Source of the DNA: Pseudomonas sp. FP2335
Lineage (GTDB): Bacteria; Pseudomonadota; Gammaproteobacteria; Pseudomonadales; Pseudomonadaceae
Direction of reading: 5' to 3'
NCBI RefSeq assembly: GCF_030687535.1
Contig: NZ_CP117437.1
Span: forward strand, 3,989,501-4,053,500
Length of the DNA stretch: 64,000 bases
Part shown: one piece after another, positions 9,237 to 18,141 of the stretch
How positions within the stretch are numbered: position 1 is the first letter of the stretch
How the letters are laid out: each line of letters starts with the position of its first letter
Program-made: the position numbers and the translations under genes
The notes under the pieces: model-generated
What the model was told of the DNA's origin: nothing
The model's input: the letters and a program-made list of their open reading frames with translations, nothing else
Database searches by the model: none

Positions 9237-10156
9237 AGCTTCCCGCCCTGCTGCTGGCCTTGCTGGCCGCGACCCAGACCGCCCTGGCCGCCGACCCCGC
9301 CACCCTGCGCATCGGCTACCAAAAAGGCTCCATCGCCCTGGTGCTGGCCAAGGAACACGGCCTGCTGGAAAAACGCTTCCCACAGACCGCCGTGAAGTGG
9401 ATCGAATTCCCCGCTGGCCCGCAGATGCTCGAAGCGCTCAACGTTGGCGCGCTGGATGTGGGCTCCACCGGCGACATCCCGCCGTTGTTCGCCCAGGCGG
9501 CGGGCGCCGATCTGGTCTATATCGGCGCCGAACCGCCCAAGCCCAGTGCGGAAACCATCCTGGTGCGAGACGACAGCCCGCTGCATTCGGTGGCGGACCT
9601 CAAGGGCAAGAAAGTCGCGTTCCAGAAAGGCTCCAGCTCCCACAACCTGATCCTGCGTGCACTGAACAAGGCAGGGCTGAGCTACAAGGACATCCAGCCG
9701 GTGTACCTGCCGCCGGCCGACGCGCGTGCCGCGTTCGAACAAGGCAGCGTGGATGCCTGGGCGATCTGGGAACCCTACTCGTCCCTGGCGCTGAGCCAGA
9801 GCCCGAGCCATGTGCTGGCCAACGGCGAGGGGCTGGGGTTGTCGGGGCCGGTGTATACCGCACGGCGCGAGTATGCCAAGGCGAATGGCGCGTTCGTGCA
9901 TGATTTATTGAATGAGCTCAGCGCCGCCGAAGCGCTGACACGCAGCCATCGCAAAGACAGTCTGAAAGTGCTGACCGGCTTTATGGGCCTGCCGGAGGAC
10001 GTGATCGCGCGGTACATGGACAATCGCCCGCCTTCGCCGATCCTGCCGATTGACGAGAAGATCCTCCAGGCGCAGCAGGCGACGGCGGATCTGTTCTACC
10101 AGAACCACCTGTTGCCCAAATCCATCGACGTGAAAAAAGCCATAGAGAACAACTGA
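9233..10156 (+). CDS. Aliphatic-sulfonate-type ABC substrate-binding protein (SsuA-like), orphan
   Basis: A 307-residue periplasmic binding protein. The signal peptide is MKLPALLLALLAATQTALA. The mature part starts DPATLRIGYQKGSIALVLAK, as in SsuA and TauA proteins, and includes GALDVGSTGDIPPLFAQAA, the segment that contacts the sulfonate. The ATG overlaps the monooxygenase stop by four bases (ATGA). A REP doublet follows directly, so no permease or ATPase gene completes the transporter. The protein must share a transporter encoded elsewhere or have lost its partners. Confidence 0.85.
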   Translation: MKLPALLLALLAATQTALAADPATLRIGYQKGSIALVLAKEHGLLEKRFPQTAVKWIEFPAGPQMLEALNVGALDVGSTGDIPPLFAQAAGADLVYIGAEPPKPSAETILVRDDSPLHSVADLKGKKVAFQKGSSSHNLILRALNKAGLSYKDIQPVYLPPADARAAFEQGSVDAWAIWEPYSSLALSQSPSHVLANGEGLGLSGPVYTARREYAKANGAFVHDLLNELSAAEALTRSHRKDSLKVLTGFMGLPEDVIARYMDNRPPSPILPIDEKILQAQQATADLFYQNHLLPKSIDVKKAIENN

Positions 10157-10164
10157 AATCAACC

Positions 10165-10254
10165 TGTGGGAGCGGGCTTGCTCGCGAATGCGGTGGATCA
10201 GCCAATACATGTTGTGACTGACACTCCGCTTTCGCGAGCAAGCCCGCTCCCACA
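10165..10254. repeat. Inverted REP doublet (REPIN)
   Basis: Arms of 24 bases (TGTGGGAGCGGGCTTGCTCG plus CGAA and inverse) are separated by 42 bases, between two convergent genes. The sequence is near-identical to the doublet at 3723-3812. Confidence 0.85.
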
Positions 10255-10274
10255 TGTCGATGGGTGTGCACCCG

Positions 10275-12659
10275 TTAGAAATCGACAGTGGCCGAGAGCA
10301 GGTAGGTGCGCGGTGTCGCCAATGTCAGGCCTGGCTCGCTGTCGTCCGATGCACCGGCCGAGCTCCAGTAGCGTTTATCCGCGACGTTTTCCACGTTTGC
10401 GCGCAGGGTCACGTGTTTGTCGTCCACTTTGAAGGCATACCGCGCGCCCACGTCGATGCGGTTCCAGGCGTCGATTTCCTTGACGTTGGATTGGTCCAGG
10501 TACTGCGAGCTGGAGTGGATGCCGCGGCTGGTCAGGGTCAAGCCTTCCAGGCCCGGCACATCCCACTCGGCGCCAAGGTTGACGTTGTATTTGGGGGTGG
10601 CCGGGGCGCGGTTGCCGTCCCAGGCGCCGTTGGTGGTGTCTTTGAGTTTGCTGTCGATGTACATCACGCCGCCAAGCAAACGCACACCCTTGAGCGGTTC
10701 GCCGAACACACTCAGTTCTGCACCGGTGTTCTCGCGCTTGCCGTTGGGCCCGAACAGCCGCGTGGTGGCGTTGGTTTCATAGGCCGGTTGCTTGATGCGG
10801 AACACCGCTGCCGTCACGGCGACGGCACCGGCGTCGTATTTAGCCCCGACTTCAACCTGGCGGCTGATGAACGGCGGGAAGATCTCGTCGCTGTTGCGCG
10901 ATGTGGTCGGCGCGATCTTGCCCTGGCTCAGGCCTTCCATGTAGTTGGCGTACAGCGACAGCCGGTCGGTGGCCTTGAACAGCAGGCCGCCGGAGGGCGA
11001 GACCTTTTCTTCGTCGTAGCCGGTCTTGCCTTTGACGCCATTGCTCCAGTCAGTCACCTTGACCCGCTGCCAGCGTGCGCCGAGGGTCAGCAGCAGGCGG
11101 TCGTCAAAGAAGCCCAGGGTGTCGGACAAGGCCACGCCGCTGAATTTGTTCTCGGTATAGACCTTGGCGTCCTGGCGCGTGGCCGTGGACGGTGTCGGGG
11201 TCTGCACCGGGTTGTAGAGGTTGCTGGAGGCCGTCGCGTACCGCGCGCCGCCGTTGGTGAAATCCATGTCGAAGTAGCTGGCGGCCAGGTTGACCTCATG
11301 GCTCACCGGCCCGGTATGGAACCAGTTGCGCACGCCCGCCGTGTAGGTGCGCACATTTTCATCGCGGGTGAAGTCACGGGGCAGCACACTGAAATCACCG
11401 GCGGCGTTAGTGACGGAGACCGCGTGACGCAGGAAGTCATGGTTGCTTTTACGCGCACCGAAGCCACCGTAGAGCATCACGTTGTCGCTGAGGTCGTACT
11501 CGCCGTTGACCGTGCCAAAGGTGTCGTTGGTGCGCGCCTTGCTCCAGGATTGCGCATAGTTGCGGCGCACATCGTTGGCGCTGGGCACCGGCGCGGCGGC
11601 AGCGACTTGCACGCGTTCCTGGGGGGCGTCGGTGTCGCGCTCGGTGTGGCCGATATCGGTGGAAAGGCGCAGGCGCTCGCCACGGAAATCCAGGCCGAGC
11701 ACGGCCATTTCACGGTCGACGCTCTGGTGATCCCATTCGGTGTCGCCGGACTGCTTCACGCCGTTGAAGCGGATGCCGAATTTGTTGTCCTCGCCAAACC
11801 GCCGGCCCACATCCACTGCACCGCCCGCCTGGCTTTCGGAAGCCCAGGTGCCGGTGAACGAGGTGATGTCCTTGTCGGTGGCGCGCTTGGGCACTACGTT
11901 GATCCCACCGCCCACGCTGCCACGGGGTGAAATGCCGTTGATCAACTGGGTCGGGCCTTTGAAGATGTCGACGCGGTCGGCCATTTCCATATCAATGCTG
12001 TAGGTCGGCAGCACGCCGTACAGGCCGTTATAGGACACATCACTGTTGAACAGGCTGAAGCCGCGGATGGTGAATTGCTCGTAGCGCCCACCGGCCGGGT
12101 TGGTGGCGCGTACCGATGGGTCGCTGGCGATCAGTTCGCCCAGGGTGCGTGCTTGCTGGTTCTTCACCGCGTCGGCGGTGTAGGTGGTGATGCTGAACGG
12201 GGTTTCCATGAAGTCCCGCGTACCGAGAATGCCCTGGGCGCCACGCCGCGCCACTTGGCCACCGGCGTAGGTGTCGCCGTCGTACAGGCCGGTGGTGCCG
12301 AGGATCGAGGTCGGGGCCAGTTCCAGGCTGCTGCCATCCGGTGCCGGGATGAGCATGTAGGCTGAATCGCCGACGGGTTGCAGTTGCAGGTCGGAACCTT
12401 GCAGCAGGCGTGCGAAGCCCTCCTCCACGGCAAACTCGCCGGACAAACCACTGCTGCTGCGCCCGCTGACGAGTGCCGGGTCCACCGACAGGTTGACCCC
12501 CGCCAGCCCGGCAAACCGGGTAAGCGCCGCGCTCAGGCTACCGGCGGGCACCTGGTAACTGCGGCGGGCGTCGTCGGCGTAGCTGACAGTGGCGAATAGC
12601 GGGCCGGCGCTGAGGCTCAGCAGCAGGCTCAGGTTGAGCAAGGGGCGGACTACGGGCAT
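10275..12659 (-). CDS. TonB-dependent siderophore receptor with STN signalling domain (FecA/FpvA type)
   Basis: A 794-residue outer-membrane receptor. After the signal peptide (to about residue 28) comes an STN domain at about 35-90 (YQVPAGSLSAALTRFAGLAG, FAVEEGFARLLQGSDL), which in this family passes a signal to an anti-sigma factor. The plug contains FTIRGFSLFNSDVSYNG and VDIFKGPTQLINGISPRGSV. The barrel ends LLSATVDF with a terminal Phe. TonB-dependent siderophore receptor traits such as TYLLSATVDF are clear. No ECF sigma/anti-sigma pair is adjacent, which is unusual for STN receptors. The ligand is probably a ferric siderophore. Confidence 0.9.
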   Translation of the reverse strand: MPVVRPLLNLSLLLSLSAGPLFATVSYADDARRSYQVPAGSLSAALTRFAGLAGVNLSVDPALVSGRSSSGLSGEFAVEEGFARLLQGSDLQLQPVGDSAYMLIPAPDGSSLELAPTSILGTTGLYDGDTYAGGQVARRGAQGILGTRDFMETPFSITTYTADAVKNQQARTLGELIASDPSVRATNPAGGRYEQFTIRGFSLFNSDVSYNGLYGVLPTYSIDMEMADRVDIFKGPTQLINGISPRGSVGGGINVVPKRATDKDITSFTGTWASESQAGGAVDVGRRFGEDNKFGIRFNGVKQSGDTEWDHQSVDREMAVLGLDFRGERLRLSTDIGHTERDTDAPQERVQVAAAAPVPSANDVRRNYAQSWSKARTNDTFGTVNGEYDLSDNVMLYGGFGARKSNHDFLRHAVSVTNAAGDFSVLPRDFTRDENVRTYTAGVRNWFHTGPVSHEVNLAASYFDMDFTNGGARYATASSNLYNPVQTPTPSTATRQDAKVYTENKFSGVALSDTLGFFDDRLLLTLGARWQRVKVTDWSNGVKGKTGYDEEKVSPSGGLLFKATDRLSLYANYMEGLSQGKIAPTTSRNSDEIFPPFISRQVEVGAKYDAGAVAVTAAVFRIKQPAYETNATTRLFGPNGKRENTGAELSVFGEPLKGVRLLGGVMYIDSKLKDTTNGAWDGNRAPATPKYNVNLGAEWDVPGLEGLTLTSRGIHSSSQYLDQSNVKEIDAWNRIDVGARYAFKVDDKHVTLRANVENVADKRYWSSAGASDDSEPGLTLATPRTYLLSATVDF

Positions 12660-12784
12660 TGAAGGAAGCTCTCGATGATGTGCACTTACCTCAAATGACC
12701 GGTGACGCGAAAAAAAGGGACAGGCTATTTGAATTATTTTTCAGCCCGCGCCAAATACCTCGCTGTGTTAGCGCGTGCCCTATG

Positions 12785-13020
12785 TAGTGAGCGGGCTTGC
12801 CCCGCGCTGGGGGGCGAAGCCGCCCCAAATCCACGCGCCTCGGTCTTTCTGATACACCGCGGCGCCTGGGTTTAGGGCGGCTTCGCCCACCAGCGCGGGG
12901 CAAGCCCGCTCACTACAAGGTCGTCGGGGGGCACCAGAGACCGATTTGGGGCGGCTTCGCCACCCAGCGCGGGCAAGCCCGCTCACTACAGGTCGTCGGG
13001 GGTCACCAGAGGGCGATATG
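12785..13020. repeat. Second REP family: doublet plus tandemly duplicated singlet
   Basis: The core TAGTGAGCGGGCTTGCCCCG differs from the other REPs in the window. An outward arm (12785-12826) faces an inverted arm (12875-12916), making a doublet. A third arm (12949-12990) repeats the second. Each of the two same-facing arms is followed by nearly the same tail (GGTCGTCGGGGG-CACCAGAG), which in the second copy is the end of the gamma-glutamyltransferase gene. About 73 bases are therefore tandemly duplicated (12875-12948 and 12950-13020). Confidence 0.75.
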
Positions 13021-14613
13021 GGAGTCGGCCCTCGGCTCGGTGCCACCGCATAGCACGCCGCTGACCGGATCACGCAGGATGATCTGCCCGCGCCCGTAAT
13101 CGGTGAGGTCGCTGGCGATTTGCACCTGATGCCCCCGCCGCGCCAGGGCATTGGCCAGGTCGCGGGAAGCGCCTTGTTCGATACCGACCTTCATCTCGCC
13201 CAGCCATTGCCAGCGCGGCGCGTCCAGGGCGGCTTGCGGGTTGAGGCCGAAATCCACGAGGTTCATCACCATCTGCACATGGCCCTGGGGCTGCATGTAG
13301 CCGCCCATCACGCCAAACGGCCCGAGAGCCTCGCCGTCTTTGGTGAGGAAGCCGGGGATGATGGTGTGGAAGGTTTTTTTGCCTGGTGCCAGGCAGTTGG
13401 CGTGGGCCGGGTCGAGGCTGAATTCCTGCCCACGGTTCTGCAATGCGATGCCGCTGTCGGGCAGCACCACGCCGGAGCCGAAGCCGTGGTAGTTGCTTTG
13501 GATGAACGAGACCATGTTGCCTTCGGCATCCGCCGTGGCCAGGTACACCGTGCCACTGGCATGAGGATCGCCCGGTTTGGGCGGCTGGGCGTGTTCGCCG
13601 ATCTGGGCGCGGCGGCGGCGGCTGTAGTCGTCGCTGAGCAGATCCGCAACGGCCACGCGCATGTGCAGCGGGTCGGTGATGTAGTGCAGGCCGTCGCTGT
13701 AGGCGAGTTTCATCGCCTCCAACTGGCGGTGCCAGGTCTGTTGGCTGTCGCGGTGATCGAAGCTGAAGCCTTCGAGGATTTTCAGCGCCATCAAGGCCAC
13801 CAGGCCCTGGCCGCTGGGGGGGATTTCCCAGACGTCGACGCCGCGATAGTTGATGTGGATCGGTTCGACCCACTGGGCGCGGTAGTCTTGCAGATCGGTG
13901 GCGCGCAGGTAGCCGCCCGTGGCCCTGGAATGCGCATCGAGACGCGCAGCCAAGGCGCCGCGATACAGACTTTCGCAACGGCTGGCGGCGAGTTCCTCAA
14001 GGGTACGCGCCTGGGCCGGGTTGCGGAAAATCTCCCCCGCCCGGGGTGCGCGGCCATCGATCAGGAAGGTGTCGAACCAGGCGTCCAGCACGGCGTCGCG
14101 ATGGGGGCTGAATTCGTCCAGCGCGCTCTGCCATTGCTGGGCGACCACCGGCGACAGCGGGAAACCGTCACGCGCCAGGCGAATGGCCGGTTGCAGCAAC
14201 GCGGCAAACGCCAGCTTGCCGAAGCGTTGTGACAGCTCGGCCCAGGCCGACGGGCAACCGGGTACGGTGACCGGGGTCCAGCCGTACAACGGCATCTGCT
14301 CATGCCCTGCCGCCTTGACCGCCTCGACGCTCAAAGCCGCCGGCGCATGGCCGTTGCCGTTCAGGCCGTGCAACCGGCCCTTGCACCACACCAATGCAAA
14401 CGCATCGCCGCCCAGGCCGCAGCCGGTGGGCTCAACCACGGTCAACGCCGCCGCCGTGGCAATCGCCGCGTCGATGGCATTGCCGCCCTGTTGCATGATT
14501 TCGATACCGGCCTGGGCCGCCAGCGGCTGGGAGGCAGCGACCATGCCGCGCCTGGCGAACACACTCTGGCGTTGCGACGGATAGGGGTACTCGTGAGCAG
14601 AAAAATTCAACAT
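13003..14613 (-). CDS. Gamma-glutamyltransferase family protein (cytoplasmic YwrD-like)
   Basis: A 536-residue member of the Ntn-hydrolase gamma-glutamyltransferase family, which self-cleaves before a catalytic threonine. N-terminal traits include QQGGNAIDAAIATAAALTVV and EPTGCGLGGDAFAL. The expected nucleophile region is SGTVYLATADAEGNMVSFIQ. Unlike periplasmic Ggt it has no signal peptide, as in YwrD-type proteins. ATG at 14613 was chosen because GGAAGAG precedes it; a TTG 21 bases upstream is less likely. It is the last gene of a unit with an amino-acid ABC transporter, suggesting hydrolysis of an imported gamma-glutamyl compound. Confidence 0.85.
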   Translation of the reverse strand: MLNFSAHEYPYPSQRQSVFARRGMVAASQPLAAQAGIEIMQQGGNAIDAAIATAAALTVVEPTGCGLGGDAFALVWCKGRLHGLNGNGHAPAALSVEAVKAAGHEQMPLYGWTPVTVPGCPSAWAELSQRFGKLAFAALLQPAIRLARDGFPLSPVVAQQWQSALDEFSPHRDAVLDAWFDTFLIDGRAPRAGEIFRNPAQARTLEELAASRCESLYRGALAARLDAHSRATGGYLRATDLQDYRAQWVEPIHINYRGVDVWEIPPSGQGLVALMALKILEGFSFDHRDSQQTWHRQLEAMKLAYSDGLHYITDPLHMRVAVADLLSDDYSRRRRAQIGEHAQPPKPGDPHASGTVYLATADAEGNMVSFIQSNYHGFGSGVVLPDSGIALQNRGQEFSLDPAHANCLAPGKKTFHTIIPGFLTKDGEALGPFGVMGGYMQPQGHVQMVMNLVDFGLNPQAALDAPRWQWLGEMKVGIEQGASRDLANALARRGHQVQIASDLTDYGRGQIILRDPVSGVLCGGTEPRADSHIALW

Positions 14614-14643
14614 GGCAAAGGCTCTTCCACACAAGGTTTGAAG

Positions 14644-15423
14644 TCATAACACGCGGCTGAGAAACGCTTGGGTCCGCGGGTGGCTGGGGTGGCTGAAAAT
14701 CTGTTCCGGCGGCCCCTGCTCGATCAGTTCGCCCTGGTCGAGCACCACCACGCGGTCGGCCACTTCACGGGCAAATCCCATTTCGTGGGTGACCACCACC
14801 ATGGTCATGCCCTCCTCGGCCAACTCCTTCATCACTTGCAGCACTTCGCCGACGGTTTCCGGGTCGAGGGCGCTGGTGGGCTCGTCGAACAGCATGGCCT
14901 GGGGTTTCATCGCCAGCGCACGGGCAATCGCCACGCGTTGTTGCTGGCCGCCGGAAAGCATCGACGGGTAGTGACTGGCCTTGTCCGCCAGGCCGACCCG
15001 CGCCAGCAAGCCACGGGCCTGCTCGAGGGCTTCGGCACGCGGGGTGCCGAGCACGTGGATCGGCGCTTCGATGATGTTTTCCAGCGCGGTCATGTGCGGG
15101 AACAGATTGAAGCGCTGGAACACCATGCCGATGTCGCGGCGCTGGCGGGCGATGTTGCGTTCTGAGTCGCGCACCAGGCTGCCGTCGCTGCGTTCGCGAT
15201 AGCCCATGGCGCGGCCGTTGACGCGGATGCGTCCGCCCTGGATGTCTTCGAGCAGGTTGATGCAGCGGATAAAGGTGGTCTTGCCCGAGCCCGAGGCGCC
15301 GATCAACACCACCACTTCACCGCGCCGCACGTTCAAGGAGATGCCCTTGAGGATCTGCAGGTCGCCGAACGACTTGTGCAGGTCCTGGGCTTCGATGATC
15401 AGTTCTTCACTTTTATGCGCCAT
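14644..15423 (-). CDS. Polar amino acid ABC transporter ATPase (GlnQ/HisP family)
   Basis: A 259-residue ATPase with Walker [10 protein letters not shown], signature [15 protein letters not shown] and Walker [13 protein letters not shown], followed by the switch histidine in VVVTHEMGF. It lies two bases after the permease stop. The partner permease and binding protein are the next two genes upstream. It should energise uptake of an amino acid or small peptide related to the adjacent gamma-glutamyltransferase. Confidence 0.92.
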   Translation of the reverse strand: MAHKSEELIIEAQDLHKSFGDLQILKGISLNVRRGEVVVLIGASGSGKTTFIRCINLLEDIQGGRIRVNGRAMGYRERSDGSLVRDSERNIARQRRDIGMVFQRFNLFPHMTALENIIEAPIHVLGTPRAEALEQARGLLARVGLADKASHYPSMLSGGQQQRVAIARALAMKPQAMLFDEPTSALDPETVGEVLQVMKELAEEGMTMVVVTHEMGFAREVADRVVVLDQGELIEQGPPEQIFSHPSHPRTQAFLSRVL

Positions 15424-15425
15424 GG

Positions 15426-16202
15426 TCAGCGTCCCCTCAGCAGTTTCAAGGTGCTGCGCCCGAACATGCGGCTGGACGCGGGCGGTGGCCCGGATGGCCG
15501 GTCGGACTGGCCGAAGCGCGCCTCCAGCCAGCGCTGGAAGAAGCCCCACAGGGTGGTGAGCATCAGGAAGTAGATAGCAACCACCAGGTACAACTCGAAC
15601 ACACGGAACGTCGCCGAGGTGACCATCTGCGTGCTGAGCAGCAACTCTTGCACGCCGATCACGCTGACCAGGGTGGTGTTCTTGAGCATCACATTGAACT
15701 CGTTGCCCAGCGGCGGCACGATCACGCGGAACGCCTGGGGCAGCACGATGCGCCGCATCAGCTTGGCAAAACCCATGCCCAGGGAACGCCCGGCTTCGTA
15801 CTGGCCCTTGTCCACCGCACCGATGCCGGCACGGATGATCTCGGCCATGTACGCACCTTCGTTGAGGCCCAGGGCGATGATGGCCGCCTGGATATTGCCG
15901 GGCACGATCAGGCCGAACAGCTCGATGTCTTCGAAGCGGAACAGCCCGCCCGCCGCCAGCGCCGTGTACAGAAATACGATCTGCACCAGCAGCGGCGTGC
16001 CGCGCATCAGCCACACATAAAAGCGTACCGGCAGGTGCAACAGCGGGTTCCTCGACAGCCGCAACAGTGCCGCCGCCAACCCCAGCACGCAGCCCAGCAG
16101 CATAGCCAACACGCTGATCAGGCAGGTCAGCCAGAGCCCGGTGAGGTAAACCCCGCTGGGCTGCAACAGGTACTGCCAGAACACATCCCAATTGAAGTTC
16201 AT
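15426..16202 (-). CDS. Amino acid ABC transporter permease (HisMQ family)
   Basis: A 258-residue inner-membrane permease with about five membrane segments. The family hallmarks [14 protein letters not shown] and the ATPase-contact loop [22 protein letters not shown] are present. Start at the ATG at 16202 ([17 protein letters not shown]) fits the usual short periplasmic N-terminus. Only one permease gene is present, so it probably forms a homodimer. It lies between the binding-protein and ATPase genes. Confidence 0.92.
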   Translation of the reverse strand: MNFNWDVFWQYLLQPSGVYLTGLWLTCLISVLAMLLGCVLGLAAALLRLSRNPLLHLPVRFYVWLMRGTPLLVQIVFLYTALAAGGLFRFEDIELFGLIVPGNIQAAIIALGLNEGAYMAEIIRAGIGAVDKGQYEAGRSLGMGFAKLMRRIVLPQAFRVIVPPLGNEFNVMLKNTTLVSVIGVQELLLSTQMVTSATFRVFELYLVVAIYFLMLTTLWGFFQRWLEARFGQSDRPSGPPPASSRMFGRSTLKLLRGR

Positions 16203-16213
16203 TGCGGGAAACC

Positions 16214-17020
16214 TCAGTCGAGTGTGTCGCTGCTGACATGCCATTTGTTCAGCAATTGCGTGTAGCTGCCGTCGCTGCGCATGTCGCTGATCACCTGCTG
16301 CACGGCGGCGGTGAGCTGTGGATCGTCCTTGCGCATGCCCAGGCCGGTGAGGATACGACTGAACGCCGGCACGCCTTCCTGGAACAGGTCGGGGGCCATC
16401 ACCGCGTAGTAGCCGGCGGTTTCCACAGTGGTGCCGTAGGCGTCGACCTGGTTGATGCGCAAGGCCTGGAACGCATCGGTGTCGGTGTTGTACACCACCA
16501 GTTTCATCGGCGGCTTGCCGGCTTTGGTCAGGCTGTCGTTCTGTGTGTCGAGCAGGGTCTTGATGGTGGAACCGTTGAGCACCGCGACCTTGTGCGCGGA
16601 CAAGTCATCCAGGGTCTTGATGCCCTTGGGGTTGCCCTTGGGCACCACCACCGACTGGCTGGAATACATGTAGTTGACGATGTCGATCACTTGGCGCCGC
16701 TCGGGCTTGTCGAACAGTTGGTCGACGATCATGTCGCACTGCTGGGCGAGCAACGCCGGCACCAGGCCGGAGAACGGGATCACGCGCCATTGCACCTGTT
16801 TGTCGCCCAGGCGCCTGGCGATTTCCAGGCCCAGGTCGACGGTCAACCCGCGCGGTTTCTGCGTTTCATCGAAGGACACCAGGGGTGGTGAATCCATCCC
16901 CGAGCAGTAGGTGAGTTTGTCGACTTTCTGCAAGCGCTCCGGCACCTGGGGCGCGGCAACGGCCCATGGTGTGCAGAGCCCGAGGGAGAGAGCCACCAGC
17001 AAGGCGCGGCGTTTATGCAT
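16214..17020 (-). CDS. Family 3 amino acid ABC transporter substrate-binding protein
   Basis: A 268-residue periplasmic binding protein. Signal peptide [16 protein letters not shown] ends near AVA-APQ. The mature part has the family 3 layout: [32 protein letters not shown], then [20 protein letters not shown], where the usual arginine contacts the ligand carboxylate. ATG at 17020 has GGAG eight bases upstream. The ligand is unknown; the gamma-glutamyltransferase at the end of the unit hints at glutathione or a gamma-glutamyl peptide. Confidence 0.9.
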   Translation of the reverse strand: MHKRRALLVALSLGLCTPWAVAAPQVPERLQKVDKLTYCSGMDSPPLVSFDETQKPRGLTVDLGLEIARRLGDKQVQWRVIPFSGLVPALLAQQCDMIVDQLFDKPERRQVIDIVNYMYSSQSVVVPKGNPKGIKTLDDLSAHKVAVLNGSTIKTLLDTQNDSLTKAGKPPMKLVVYNTDTDAFQALRINQVDAYGTTVETAGYYAVMAPDLFQEGVPAFSRILTGLGMRKDDPQLTAAVQQVISDMRSDGSYTQLLNKWHVSSDTLD

Positions 17021-17069
17021 GACCAGACACTCCAGTTCGTTGAATAACGGGGCAGGACTCAAAGTCAAA

Positions 17070-17092
17070 ACACGGGCGGGCTTGGGCCCGCC
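17070..17092 (-). terminator. Terminator after the GntR gene
   Basis: The stem GGCGGGC/GCCCGCC with a four-base loop is followed on the minus strand by TGTTTTG. It lies between the regulator gene and the binding-protein gene, so it may also attenuate read-through. Confidence 0.55.
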
Positions 17093-17097
17093 TCTGA

Positions 17098-17766
17098 TTA
17101 TTGTTCCGTTTGCAAAAACTGGATCAGCGCCGGCACGGTGCCTTCGATGTGCTCGCGCACCACGGCTTCGGCGCGGGCGGCGTCACCGGCGCGGATGGCC
17201 GCGAGGATCACCGCGTGTTCCTGGCGGGCGCTGAGGGGTTTGTCGCCGTGTTGCAACCACAGGCGCATGGGGGCTTCCACCAGCGAATAGAGCGCCGAAA
17301 TCTGCTTCATCAAGCGCGGGCGACCGCTGAGGCTGCACAGGTATTCGTGGAAGGCACGGTGGCGACTGACCCAGGCGGCGCTTTCGTCGCGGTAGTCGTC
17401 CATCTCGTCGAGCATGCGCTCCAGGGCGGCCAGTTGGCGTTCGCCGATACGGCCGACCGCGACACGCACTGCCAGGCCTTCGAGGGCGCTGCGCATTTCG
17501 AAGACTTCGTGCAATTCATCGATGTCCAGGCCGCTGACGATCGCGCCACGGTTGGGGCGCAGGGTCACCAGGCCCTGGGCATCCAGGCGGCGGAACGCTT
17601 CACGCACCGGCATGCGGCTCATGCCGATTTCACTGGCGATGTCCTCGGCGATCAGCCGGTCGCCCTTGCGGTAGCGGCCACCGCAAATGGCATCGAGCAG
17701 AAAGTTGTAGGCCTCCTCCTCGGCGGTGAGGGGCTGACGGTCTACGTAAGCGGGGGCAAATTGCAT
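17098..17766 (-). CDS. GntR family regulator, FCD (FadR) subfamily
   Basis: A 222-residue regulator with a winged helix at about 15-75 (LLDAICGGRYRKGDRLIAED, then GMSRMPVREAFRRLDAQGL) and a C-terminal FCD domain (EVFEMRSALEGLAVRVAV; HRAFHEYLC; EHAVILAAI), which usually binds a metal and an organic acid. ATG at 17766 was preferred over a TTG 30 bases upstream because AAAGGTG precedes it. It is upstream of, and in line with, the amino-acid transporter and gamma-glutamyltransferase genes, which it probably controls. An inverted repeat just before the gene may be its operator. Confidence 0.88.
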   Translation of the reverse strand: MQFAPAYVDRQPLTAEEEAYNFLLDAICGGRYRKGDRLIAEDIASEIGMSRMPVREAFRRLDAQGLVTLRPNRGAIVSGLDIDELHEVFEMRSALEGLAVRVAVGRIGERQLAALERMLDEMDDYRDESAAWVSRHRAFHEYLCSLSGRPRLMKQISALYSLVEAPMRLWLQHGDKPLSARQEHAVILAAIRAGDAARAEAVVREHIEGTVPALIQFLQTEQ

Positions 17767-17783
17767 CGGCAGCACCTTTTGAA

Positions 17784-17815
17784 TTTTTGTATCCAATTAT
17801 CCACGGATGCAAAAA
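17784..17815. promoter_or_regulatory. Candidate GntR operator
   Basis: The arms TTTTTGTATCC and GGATGCAAAAA form an inverted repeat with one mismatch across a ten-base spacer. It ends 18 bases before the regulator start codon, a position that fits autoregulation. Confidence 0.5.
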
Positions 17816-18141
17816 AGCAGGATGTGTGCCAACTGCTGTGTAGCCGGATTAAGTCACTGATTTAAAGAAAGTAACCGGCATGCTCTGCTTACGGACATGC
17901 AGGCAAGGAAGGCGGGTTGTGCTACCGAATAGCCCAGCGGCTGCCCCAATACTGTGCCGAACGGTAGCGTTGTCGGGGCGGGTACACACCCAATGTGGGA
18001 GCGGACAAGCAGATTTTCCAGTTCTCTATGGGCAGTCGTTTTGAGCGGGGGTTTATATAGTTTTCTTCATCAATTGAATTATCCGAGCCCCCTAAGATCC
18101 GACCCTATACACATTTTTACTTTATTGCATGGTTGGGTCCG
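17816..18141. other. Intergenic region with REP fragment
   Basis: The region holds no gene. A partial REP half (TGTGGGAGCGGACAAGC) starts near 17995. From 18040 to 18140 the sequence becomes AT-rich (TTTATATAGTTTTC and CATTTTTACTTTATTGC) and probably carries the promoter of the LPS gene that follows. Confidence 0.45.

Noticed and set aside
12785..13020. Possible CRISPR-like repeats
   Set aside because: The repeats are palindromic REP arms, only three in number, without regular unique spacers or cas genes.
14644..16239. A 531-codon frame joining the ATPase to upstream sequence
   Set aside because: Only the last 259 codons are the ATPase; the upstream part is the permease gene in the wrong frame.
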